DNA from: Hylemonella gracilis str. Niagara R
GTDB lineage: Bacteria > Pseudomonadota > Gammaproteobacteria > Burkholderiales > Burkholderiaceae_C
NCBI RefSeq assembly: GCF_000600295.1
Contig: NZ_JEMG01000001.1
Span: 28,313 to 92,312 of the forward strand
DNA length: 64,000 nt
Reading direction: 5' to 3'
Of the stretch, positions 54,645-62,111 are shown in pieces (the stretch's first letter is position 1; each line of letters opens with the position of its first letter). Below the pieces are notes generated by a model. It did no database searches. It was given only the letters and a program-made list of their open reading frames with translations, and was not told the origin of the DNA. A program made the translations under genes and the position numbers.

Positions 54645-57522
54645 AGTCCAGTTCCCACTGTTTCCAGATCAGGTGATCGACCTTGTATTCGACTTTGACG
54701 CCCGACTCGCTGGCCGGGAAGCTCACCCCGAAGCCGATGATCGGATCAGTGCGCGTCTTGAAGACGTCCTTGCCAGCTTGCGCAGGGTCTAAGGCATAGA
54801 GGAGGAGGAGCCCGCGCTCAGGGGCCGCAGGCACCCCATCCGCGCCCATACCGCGCGCGCGGCGGATGGCCGGACCGTTGGGCAGGTCTGGCTCCTTTTG
54901 GACCACGCCGTTCTTTTGCTTGGCGGGGTCCGGCTTCCAGCCCTTTTTGGTCGCGGCCAGCGCCGCCGACCAAGCCGCTTCATCCAGATCGATCGCCTCG
55001 TCGCGTGGCGACAAGAGCCTTCCGATGGAATAGCGGTCGTCGAAAGAGGAGTTGGCCGAGCGCTGCAGCGCGCCGTCGATGGTCCAGCCGCCCTCGAAGG
55101 TGTATGGCGCGCCACGCCCACCCGCGATCACTGCCACGGTCCAGCTCGTGAGCTCGTTGGACTTGGTCATCATGCTGCGCACAAACTCTGCCAGTAGCTT
55201 GCTGACGACCTTGTGGGCTTTGGGGTGCGAGACGAATGCCTCAAAGAAGTCGGCCACGCTGTCGCCAGGAACCGCGTTCCACAAAAAGCCGCTGAACTCC
55301 TGGACCACGCCCGCGCGGTTCCTGATGATGGGGCTGGACTCGGCAGGCTTCCCCATCGAGCCAATGAGCTTGTTGGCCGCCGCTAGGTTCTGGTTGAGCC
55401 GCGTGTCGTCTTTGAAGAAGGCGATGGTTTCGAGAAGCTCGCCGGAAAAGGATAGATAGAGGCTCTTGGCCGAACGCATTTTCAAGGGCGATGTCACCAG
55501 TAGCACCGGATGCGACTGCACTTTGAGGCCGTATTCCTTGGGCGTCGCGCCGCTTTCGGCCATCGCGTCGAACTCCGTCCGCAACTCCTCGGAGGCGTCG
55601 GCGATGTGCCCGAACCACTCGACTAGGTCCTCGGTGGTGTAGAGCCGGCAGAGGTCCACGTAGCCGGGGCGGTAGCCAAACCAGCGCCCCATCTGCATCA
55701 GCGTGTCATACATCTTGGTCGTGCGCACGAAGTAGCTTGTGCTGAGGCCTTCGAGGGTCAGGCCTCGCGCGAGCTTGTCTCCTCCGATGGCGATCACTTT
55801 GAGGCCATGCTCCTCCTGCTCCGAGTAGTCAAGGGCGTCTTTGGCCGTGCCATTGATGGTCTTGATCTTGATGTCGGCAACCACGTCGGGAAGGGCGGCC
55901 AGAATGGCGGGCCAATCGGGAACCGCCAAGTTCTCGCCGGGCTCCTCGATAAGGCTGGCGACTTCGGCGCAGGTGGGAATGAAGTCGGTCTCCCACAGAG
56001 CTTTCAAATCATTCTCAAGCGCCTCGTGGTCGATGCGCCGGGTCAGCCGCTGGACCATCCCCATGACGTATTCCTCGACTTGGCGGAACACTTCCTTCTG
56101 GACCTTGGTGAAGCGCGTCACATGGATGAGCATGGAAGCGTGCTCCTTGCCTTGCCCGCGCAAGGTCCGCGCCGCGCATGCCAGCGCGAACGAATGGATG
56201 GCCTCTTTGAGCGAGGGAGGCAAGATGTCTTGCCCCAAGTAGGCTGGCGGATGATCCTTGTTGTGCTTGGGGGGCATCCAACCGCTGGGCTCGTCGCCGT
56301 TGACGTAGTCGGACACGTCGCGCATCAACGGAAGGCCGCCGACGCGACCCTCGGGGCCAAGCAGCCCAAACACCCGAGCCGGGCCGACGTAGTTCGAGGG
56401 GGCCGCCAGGTTGACGATGAACGACTGAGGGAACAGGTCGGGGCCTTCGTCGGTGGTCGCGTTGCGACGGTGGATAAAGATATTGGCAAAGGGCGTGGCG
56501 GTATAGCCAACGTAGGACTTCCTGTCGAAGGCATGCAGAATGCTTCGGATCAGGCCGTTGATGGCCTTTGGCTCGTGGTCGTCATCGGGTTTGCCGTCCA
56601 AGTCGATGACTTGCTCGCCGGTGTCCACCGAGGCGTTGTCCGCCTCGTCGTCGATGATCAGGAGCGGCAGCTTGGTGACGATGCGGCGCCCCGTCTTTAA
56701 ATCCGTCGTATCGGCTACATGCCCACGAATCCATTTGAGGAGCTGTGTGAGGACCGTCTTGTTCTTCTTGACCACGAACAGCCAGGGCTTCTCTTCCGGC
56801 GATATGGCGAAGTGCTTGGCGACAGCGGAATTGAAATCACCACGGTCGGCCCGCGTGGTCGCGCAGTGCGGATGGATCGCCGGATCACTGTCGATGGCGC
56901 CCACTCCCAACGGCTTGCCGGGGTCGCGGTTCTCCGAGGTCTCGTACCCCAGGAACGTCTCCTCGAGCCGAATTTGGGTCTGCGAGCGCAGGTTGTTGTG
57001 CAGGCCCGCCAGCACGATGATGATTTTGTAGCCGGCATCGGCCGCCTTGCACACCAGCCCTGAGTAGTTGCCTGTCTTACCAGACTGGACGTGCCCCACG
57101 ACCAAGCCCCGGCGGTCCCACGGGCCTGACCTTTTAGGGTCTTCCAAGAGACCAAGGATGTGGTCGGTCGATTTGTCGAGCGCGCCGACCACCTCCACCG
57201 ACATCTTGAGCTCCAAGAACCGCTGGTAGCGCGGCCAGTAGCGCCAATCCTTCTTCTTGGCGGCGACCAGCCAAGGCAAGTGGCCCTCGTCGTCTTGCAG
57301 CGTAGTGTCTTTGCCGATCCAGTGGCTAAACCGCTGGATTAAGACACCGATGGCGGCGGCCGCGTCGGCCTCCTCGAACGGCGCGACGTTCAGGATGCTG
57401 GCCGCGAGCTTGACCTTGGTGGCAATGGCGGCTGGCGTGATACCCACGGTCTCGCGCTCGGCCTCGAGCATGAGTTGAGCCATGTTGATGACGGGCAGCA
57501 AGGATTTTTCGGGTTGCGGCAT
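54628..57522 (-). CDS. Z1-domain ATPase/helicase-like protein
   Basis: A 964-residue protein with SF2-like motifs: Walker A GLVVGHVQSGKTGNYSGLV (about residues 139-157), DEAD-type LLIIDDEADNAS (287-298), YTATPFANIF (motif III-like), and the Z1 signature around AIGGDKLARGLTLEGLSTSY and MGRWFGYRPGYVDLCRLY. Z1 proteins are predicted DNA-translocating or remodelling ATPases of restriction-like operons. Usual length for the family. Confidence 0.93.
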   Translation of the reverse strand: MPQPEKSLLPVINMAQLMLEAERETVGITPAAIATKVKLAASILNVAPFEEADAAAAIGVLIQRFSHWIGKDTTLQDDEGHLPWLVAAKKKDWRYWPRYQRFLELKMSVEVVGALDKSTDHILGLLEDPKRSGPWDRRGLVVGHVQSGKTGNYSGLVCKAADAGYKIIIVLAGLHNNLRSQTQIRLEETFLGYETSENRDPGKPLGVGAIDSDPAIHPHCATTRADRGDFNSAVAKHFAISPEEKPWLFVVKKNKTVLTQLLKWIRGHVADTTDLKTGRRIVTKLPLLIIDDEADNASVDTGEQVIDLDGKPDDDHEPKAINGLIRSILHAFDRKSYVGYTATPFANIFIHRRNATTDEGPDLFPQSFIVNLAAPSNYVGPARVFGLLGPEGRVGGLPLMRDVSDYVNGDEPSGWMPPKHNKDHPPAYLGQDILPPSLKEAIHSFALACAARTLRGQGKEHASMLIHVTRFTKVQKEVFRQVEEYVMGMVQRLTRRIDHEALENDLKALWETDFIPTCAEVASLIEEPGENLAVPDWPAILAALPDVVADIKIKTINGTAKDALDYSEQEEHGLKVIAIGGDKLARGLTLEGLSTSYFVRTTKMYDTLMQMGRWFGYRPGYVDLCRLYTTEDLVEWFGHIADASEELRTEFDAMAESGATPKEYGLKVQSHPVLLVTSPLKMRSAKSLYLSFSGELLETIAFFKDDTRLNQNLAAANKLIGSMGKPAESSPIIRNRAGVVQEFSGFLWNAVPGDSVADFFEAFVSHPKAHKVVSKLLAEFVRSMMTKSNELTSWTVAVIAGGRGAPYTFEGGWTIDGALQRSANSSFDDRYSIGRLLSPRDEAIDLDEAAWSAALAATKKGWKPDPAKQKNGVVQKEPDLPNGPAIRRARGMGADGVPAAPERGLLLLYALDPAQAGKDVFKTRTDPIIGFGVSFPASESGVKVEYKVDHLIWKQWELDYGASE

Positions 57523-57570
57523 GGCGTTCTCGTTCTTTTAGGAGCTTGGAGCCTAAGGCGGGTCCTCGGC

Positions 57571-59052
57571 CTAGAGTTTGTCGATCAACGACGGAAAATT
57601 CTGAAAGGGGTCGGTGGACAGCAAGGCGCGCTTGGCGAGATCAGGCGCCATGCCGCGCCGTCCGACCATGTCTTGATAAATGGTGTTCATGACGGCGACT
57701 ATCTCGGCAGGAGCCTCCCCGGCGAACGCTGTGCGCGGCGTCTCCTTGTGCTCCGCCGTGTCGAGCCAGATGCGCTGCACCGGCACCGTCTCCTGGATGA
57801 CGCGAAGCATCGCCTTGACCATGGGCAGCAGGGGACCGGCTGCCTCGGTGACGGCGGCAATGGCCGGGTGCTTCTCGTCAATGCGGTAGCGGATGCCCGT
57901 GGCTGTGTGGTCTACCCGCCAAGCCTGCTCGAGCGGGGTACCGGTAGGACTGGGCGTGGGGCTGCCACGGTAGGCGAACACCTTGCGTGCTCGCTCGCGG
58001 GCATGCTCCGCCAAGGAGGTGAGCCAGGACCGAAGCGCCACCGGCGGGCGTGCGGTGGACTTCTTGATGTCGATCTTCCAAGCGGCATCGGCGGTGTTGG
58101 GGATGTCCAAGCGAATGCGGGCGAGGCGGTGCGACTCCTCCCGATTCCACGCGCGGCCAGGCCCGAGGCCGAGCCAGCCGCCGGCAAGCAGAAGCCGCTC
58201 GTTGCGATAGATGTAGAAGCCTTGCTGGGCGGTCCACCCGTTTGGGCCCGCTCCCGCCTTCCATTCGTCTTCAGTGAGCTTGTCCTTGTGCGGCAATACG
58301 AAGCACTCGACCTCCACCAAGCCCTCTTGGGTGTGCTTGCGCCCCACTGGCGAGGACCACGAGCGACCGGTCATGAAGGGATCCCACGGAGCGATGGGCC
58401 TGTCATTGATGAGGATGCAAAGCCGGGGCCGGGGCCCTTGGATGAGCCGGTGGAACACCATCGCAAGGTGAGCTTCGACATGGTCGGCCATGTTGAGGAA
58501 GTCTTGGACCGTGTAGCCCTCAGTGACTATGCGGTCCAAAAGCTCCCACAGGACGAGCGTGCCGTTGGTCTTGCCCTCGAGCGCCGAGATATGGGCTTCC
58601 GATCCAAGAGCGGGGCCTTCAAACATTAGCCACTTCGCCTGGGGCAGCGCCGCGAGCTCGCGCAAATCCCAGCGCAGGCAGCACGAGGCACCATCCTTCA
58701 CAGTCGCCACGGTCAGGCGCCGGCACTGTGAAAGTGATGCAGTCTTCATGCCCATGCCAAAGCGCCCAAGGTCGGTCGCCGCGCGCTTGTCGAGCGGGCT
58801 CTTCTCGCCCAGCGTCATCGCGCTTTCAAGCTCCGGGTCGCTCATGCCGCCGCCGTTGTCGAGGACAGCGATGCGACTGTCCAAGCCATCCCACGCAAGG
58901 TCGATGCGGACTTCCGTGGCGCCGGCCGAGATGCTGTTGTCAATGATGTCGGCCAGCGCGGTGGCTGGCGAGTAGCCCATCCCTCGAAGGGATTCGAGCA
59001 TGGGGGTCGCACGCGGCGGTGCCTCCCTCGTTTTGGTTGGATGCGGGATCAT
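57571..59052 (-). CDS. GHKL ATPase, MORC/MutL-like
   Basis: A 493-residue protein with a complete Bergerat fold: N-box ALADIIDNSISAGA (about residues 32-45), G1 VLDNGGGM (63-70), G2 GRFGMGMKTAS (96-106). In style it belongs to the bacterial MORC-like/HATPase_c_3 group found with Z1, AIPR and DNA methylases. It starts in a 4-base overlap with the sigma-like gene and ends 48 bases before Z1. Such ATPases dimerise on ATP and may act as DNA clamps. Confidence 0.92.
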   Translation of the reverse strand: MIPHPTKTREAPPRATPMLESLRGMGYSPATALADIIDNSISAGATEVRIDLAWDGLDSRIAVLDNGGGMSDPELESAMTLGEKSPLDKRAATDLGRFGMGMKTASLSQCRRLTVATVKDGASCCLRWDLRELAALPQAKWLMFEGPALGSEAHISALEGKTNGTLVLWELLDRIVTEGYTVQDFLNMADHVEAHLAMVFHRLIQGPRPRLCILINDRPIAPWDPFMTGRSWSSPVGRKHTQEGLVEVECFVLPHKDKLTEDEWKAGAGPNGWTAQQGFYIYRNERLLLAGGWLGLGPGRAWNREESHRLARIRLDIPNTADAAWKIDIKKSTARPPVALRSWLTSLAEHARERARKVFAYRGSPTPSPTGTPLEQAWRVDHTATGIRYRIDEKHPAIAAVTEAAGPLLPMVKAMLRVIQETVPVQRIWLDTAEHKETPRTAFAGEAPAEIVAVMNTIYQDMVGRRGMAPDLAKRALLSTDPFQNFPSLIDKL

Positions 59053-61226
59053 CGCCAGTAGCCCTTCCCGGCCTCGCGCGCAAAGCCCAGCTCCACGAGC
59101 CTCGGGATCAAGATCTGCATGTGGGCCTGCTCGTCGTCATCAGCCCGAACCCAAATCTTGCCGCTGCTTCCCAGCCTATCGTCCTCGACGGTAGCTTTCA
59201 CTCTCTCGGCCAGTCGCAACGCCTTGTTTACGGCGATGGGAACCATCCGCAAAGGCCCGATGGGCAGCATGTTCTTGGTTGGGTCGGTTGGCACCGGTCC
59301 GCCGCTTTCGCGGTCGGCCGCATCGACCGCCGGCTCCGAGCCTTCCGTGCGAGAGCGAACCCTGCTGGGGTCCAGAAGTCCGGCGCGCGTCGGATGCCGC
59401 AATTTTGCAAGCGCCTTATATTCGATTTGCCGGACGCGCTCGCGCGTCACCCCTATCACCATGCCGATCTCGTCGAGGGTGTGTTCGGCCATGCCGCCAA
59501 GTCCGAAGCGCTGGCGAATGATCCGCTCATCCTTGGGCGCAAGACACTTCAGGGCCGTGTCGATGGCACCTTCGAGCTCGCGCTCGGCCACTGTCTCCAT
59601 CGGATCGGGGTCAATCAACTCATGCGACACGCTCGGATCCATGCGTACGTCGATGTCAGTCTCCTCCAAAGGCAGTGGTTCCAAGGCCATGCACATCAGC
59701 GCGGCGGCCTTGTGCTCAGTCAGGCCGACCGTGGCGGCGATCTCGCGCGGCTCGGGAGCCCGCCCCATCCGCTCCTCGAACGCTTCGGACTCACGGACTA
59801 GACGCTGGGTCTCGTCGAAGACGTAGACAGGCAGACGGATCGTCCGGCACTTGTCGGCGATAAAGCGGCCGATACCTTGGCGCACCCACCAAGTGGCAAA
59901 GGTGGAGAACCGGAAGCCGCGCCGCCAATCGAATCGGTCCACCGCACGCAGCAAGCCGATGTTGCCTTCTTGGACTAAGTCGCCGAGTGGCTGACCGGAG
60001 TACATGTATTTTTTTGCCTGGAACAGAACCAACTTCAAATTACTGATGGCCATCCACTCGCGCTTGCGGCGATATGTGTCCATGGCTCGTTTGAAGTCGG
60101 ATGCCGCATCGGATTTATCCAATGGCGCTTCGTCAGCCAGCTCAAGCAAGAAGGTGCTGGCGACTCGCATGGATGCGAGCAGGCTTCGCGCCTCGCTCCA
60201 TGCTGGCGAATTTTGGCTGAGGGCAACGTCGACGACGGACAAGTGCTCTGCGGCTGCGAAGAATTCAGCGTCACGGGTCTCGGATCTAGAGTCCGAGCTT
60301 GGATCGCCTTCTGTGTCGTCGTCGACCGCGCTTGTCGGGGATTTGAATTCGGGGGCAGCATCGATCGTAGCGTCCGTGTCTCGGATCAAAGGCAGGTCAT
60401 GTCGCGGGCCTGCACAAAGCCAGCGCATGGGCAAATTGCCTGCTTGGACGGCCCGGACCGCGCCGAGCAAGCGCGAGATGCCGGCAGGCCATGCAGCGAG
60501 CGCATTGAGCGCCGATTCGAGACTGGCCTCCATGGCTTGACCGATCTCGATTTCCTCTTCGGCGCTCAGCAGCCGGTGCCGCTGCGCTTCGCGTTGATAC
60601 AGGTAGAAAGGATCGAATTGTGTGGAGGTTAGTGTCCCGATATGCGCCAACGCATCGGTCAGCTCATCTTCCTCCTCGGGTGTCTCGTCTGGATCGACAT
60701 AGACGGTGGAATCCTCAAATGCTTCTACCCGTTCCAACCGCTCATCGGTCTGGCATCCCATATCCGCCAGGACCATGCGATAGACAGCCGCCTTCACTTC
60801 GTCCTGCGCGCTTTCCGGGTCACGCGCAAGCTCGACCACTTCCTCGTCCGGCACGCTGCCTTCACGCAAGGCACGTAGAAACAGCTGCCTCAACCGCGCG
60901 TGAGCTTCTGGATCGACAATGACCGAAAGAAACGAGGCGTTGTCTGGCAAGTAGGCGGATAGATCGCCCCAGTCTGGCCAAGTGTCAACAGGGACATGCT
61001 TGGCCAACTCTACCTGCGCCGTCCTTGCCGCCTCCCACACTAGGGGGTCGTCGGGTAAAGCCGGTGCCTCAACCTCTGCTTCCCAAGCGTCCAGAGTAGA
61101 TGGCGGCACGAACTCACCGGAGTCGTTGGGCCTCAGGGGAGGCAACGAGCCAATTTCCACGGGATTGACGACAAAGCTCGAGGCTTGGTCAGAAAGAGGT
61201 TGCATCGAAGCGGCTTGGGCGCTCAC
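59049..61226 (-). CDS. large sigma-70-family protein, first gene of defence operon
   Basis: A 725-residue protein from GTG 61226 with a strong GAGGAG site. Residues 1-200 are an acidic N-terminal region unlike RpoD. Region 1.2 lies at about 205-240 (FYLYQREAQRHRLLSAEEEI). An acidic insert of about 140 residues follows. Region 2 is at 395-455 (NLKLVLFQAKKYMYSGQPLG, FRFSTFATWWVRQGIGR), region 3 at about 466-545, region 4 at 555-612 (TLDEIGMVIGVTRERVRQIE). A further 110-residue C-terminal extension ends AREAGKGYWR. It overlaps the GHKL gene by 4 bases. It could redirect RNA polymerase to this operon, or the sigma fold may be used as a sensor or DNA-binding module. Confidence 0.88.
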   Translation of the reverse strand: MSAQAASMQPLSDQASSFVVNPVEIGSLPPLRPNDSGEFVPPSTLDAWEAEVEAPALPDDPLVWEAARTAQVELAKHVPVDTWPDWGDLSAYLPDNASFLSVIVDPEAHARLRQLFLRALREGSVPDEEVVELARDPESAQDEVKAAVYRMVLADMGCQTDERLERVEAFEDSTVYVDPDETPEEEDELTDALAHIGTLTSTQFDPFYLYQREAQRHRLLSAEEEIEIGQAMEASLESALNALAAWPAGISRLLGAVRAVQAGNLPMRWLCAGPRHDLPLIRDTDATIDAAPEFKSPTSAVDDDTEGDPSSDSRSETRDAEFFAAAEHLSVVDVALSQNSPAWSEARSLLASMRVASTFLLELADEAPLDKSDAASDFKRAMDTYRRKREWMAISNLKLVLFQAKKYMYSGQPLGDLVQEGNIGLLRAVDRFDWRRGFRFSTFATWWVRQGIGRFIADKCRTIRLPVYVFDETQRLVRESEAFEERMGRAPEPREIAATVGLTEHKAAALMCMALEPLPLEETDIDVRMDPSVSHELIDPDPMETVAERELEGAIDTALKCLAPKDERIIRQRFGLGGMAEHTLDEIGMVIGVTRERVRQIEYKALAKLRHPTRAGLLDPSRVRSRTEGSEPAVDAADRESGGPVPTDPTKNMLPIGPLRMVPIAVNKALRLAERVKATVEDDRLGSSGKIWVRADDDEQAHMQILIPRLVELGFAREAGKGYWR

Positions 61227-61348
61227 GAAGCACTCCTCTCATCGCAGGCGCTGATGACGCCATTCCCAGGGCACCACTCACGCGCGAACACATCCGCAAA
61301 CGATGTGCGCTGAGATAGGCGAAACCCTCGTGCTGTCCCTGTAGCCAT
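61223..61348 (-). CDS. possible small leader ORF overlapping the sigma gene
   Basis: A 41-codon frame from ATG 61348 (MATGTARGFRLSQRTSFADV) whose TGA overlaps the GTG start of the sigma-like gene, as in translational coupling. Weak ribosome site and no recognisable product. It may be a leader peptide or a chance frame. Confidence 0.25.
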   Translation of the reverse strand: MATGTARGFRLSQRTSFADVFAREWCPGNGVISACDERSAS

Positions 61349-61383
61349 TTTGGCTCTGTGAGTTTGTGCCGTTACAAATTCTA

Positions 61384-61396
61384 CAGGTCTGACCTG
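61384..61396. promoter_or_regulatory. perfect palindrome upstream of the defence operon
   Basis: CAGGTC-T-GACCTG, a 6-bp perfect dyad with a single central base, about 160 bases upstream of the sigma-like gene start. Candidate operator. Confidence 0.45.
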
Positions 61397-61920
61397 CCCC
61401 CCTTTAGACGCACCAATCAAAAGTGGAAGACCGAGGACAAGATTATTCGATGAGCTTTTAGATCAATGGAACGTGAGTGGCATCGTAATACCGCCAAGGT
61501 CATACCAATGTGATACAGAGCGTCGATCCAGTTTTCGCTCACAGGCTAATTGCAGAAAATTCCTTTGAAATTCTCAATCTAGTTATCCTGCATTGGTCGC
61601 TTAGGCTGAACAAGGATGTGGCAAATAGCATGAGCCTGGCCTTATGCAAAAAAGGCTGGCTGGTGAGTTGAGGCAACACCTACTTATATCAACCTCAGAT
61701 ATATATATCTTCGCAAACTGAATTTAAGCAACACCAAAGAAATGATATTACCAATCTTCTGGTTGATTGCAATAGGAATGCCCACTAGCATGCGCCGATT
61801 GCACGCTGCCTTACCGGTAGCCCATTCTTCATGAGAGTGATAAATCCCCAGGAGGATTAATGAGCTAAGAAGTAGCCATGGCCCAAGGCAAGGCCCGACG
61901 GTTGCCTATGCGTTCGACAA
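61397..61920. other. AT-rich spacer, transposon end expected
   Basis: About 520 bases without a convincing gene, clearly lower in GC than the operon to its left. The end of the Tn7-like element that starts with tnsAB should lie between here and 62111. I see a few short repeats (GCAACACC at about 61673 and 61728; TAGCATG at about 61627 and 61787) but no clear terminal array. Confidence 0.45.
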
Positions 61921-61923
61921 AAA

Positions 61924-62040
61924 AAGGTCGAAAAAAAGCCCGGTCCGACTGCGAATCAGACCAGGCTTCTACACGGGGATTCCGTGATTTCTTGGTGAAG
62001 GCACTTTAGCCACCTTTTTCAAGGTGGTCAATCCCCTGCA
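61924..62040 (-). ncRNA. candidate structured RNA ending in a terminator
   Basis: On the minus strand: an outer stem GGGGATT/AATCCCC encloses an inner 7-bp hairpin CCACCTT-GAAA-AAGGTGG with a GNRA-type loop. It is followed by a long hairpin (AGCCTGGTC ... GACCGGGCT with extra inner pairs) and seven T residues (61931-61937), a classic terminator. No protein frame fits. This may be a small RNA of about 115 nt or the 3' end of a longer transcript. Family not recognised. Confidence 0.4.
61931..61967 (-). terminator. rho-independent terminator, minus strand
   Basis: 9-bp stem (AGCCTGGTC with GACCGGGCT, one U-G pair), inner GATT/AGTC pairing, then a T7 tract read on the minus strand. Confidence 0.75.
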
Positions 62041-62060
62041 CACATTTTTTAGCCGCTCGT

Positions 62061-62078
62061 TCAATGCGTCGCCATTGA
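62061..62078. promoter_or_regulatory. inverted repeat before tnsAB
   Basis: TCAATG, 6 bases, CATTGA, ending 33 bases before the tnsAB start. Possible operator or transposase-related site. Confidence 0.35.
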
Positions 62079-62111
62079 GGGGTAGTGCTTTGTCAAAGTA
62101 CAGGGGTCGAC

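Noticed and set aside
47764-61226. Defence operon as cargo of the Tn7-like element
   Set aside because: tnsAB points away from the operon, and in Tn7-like elements tnsA is nearest the end, so the operon should lie outside the element. An inverted or nested arrangement cannot be fully excluded.
47764-61226. BREX, DISARM or Dnd system
   Set aside because: No PglZ, BrxC/L, DrmA/B or DndBCDE proteins; the Z1, DUF4420, AIPR and GHKL set is different.
61879-62010. 43-codon basic peptide frame (starts MAQGKARRLP) on the plus strand
   Set aside because: It runs through the strong minus-strand terminator and structured RNA candidate, has a poor ribosome site and no recognisable product.
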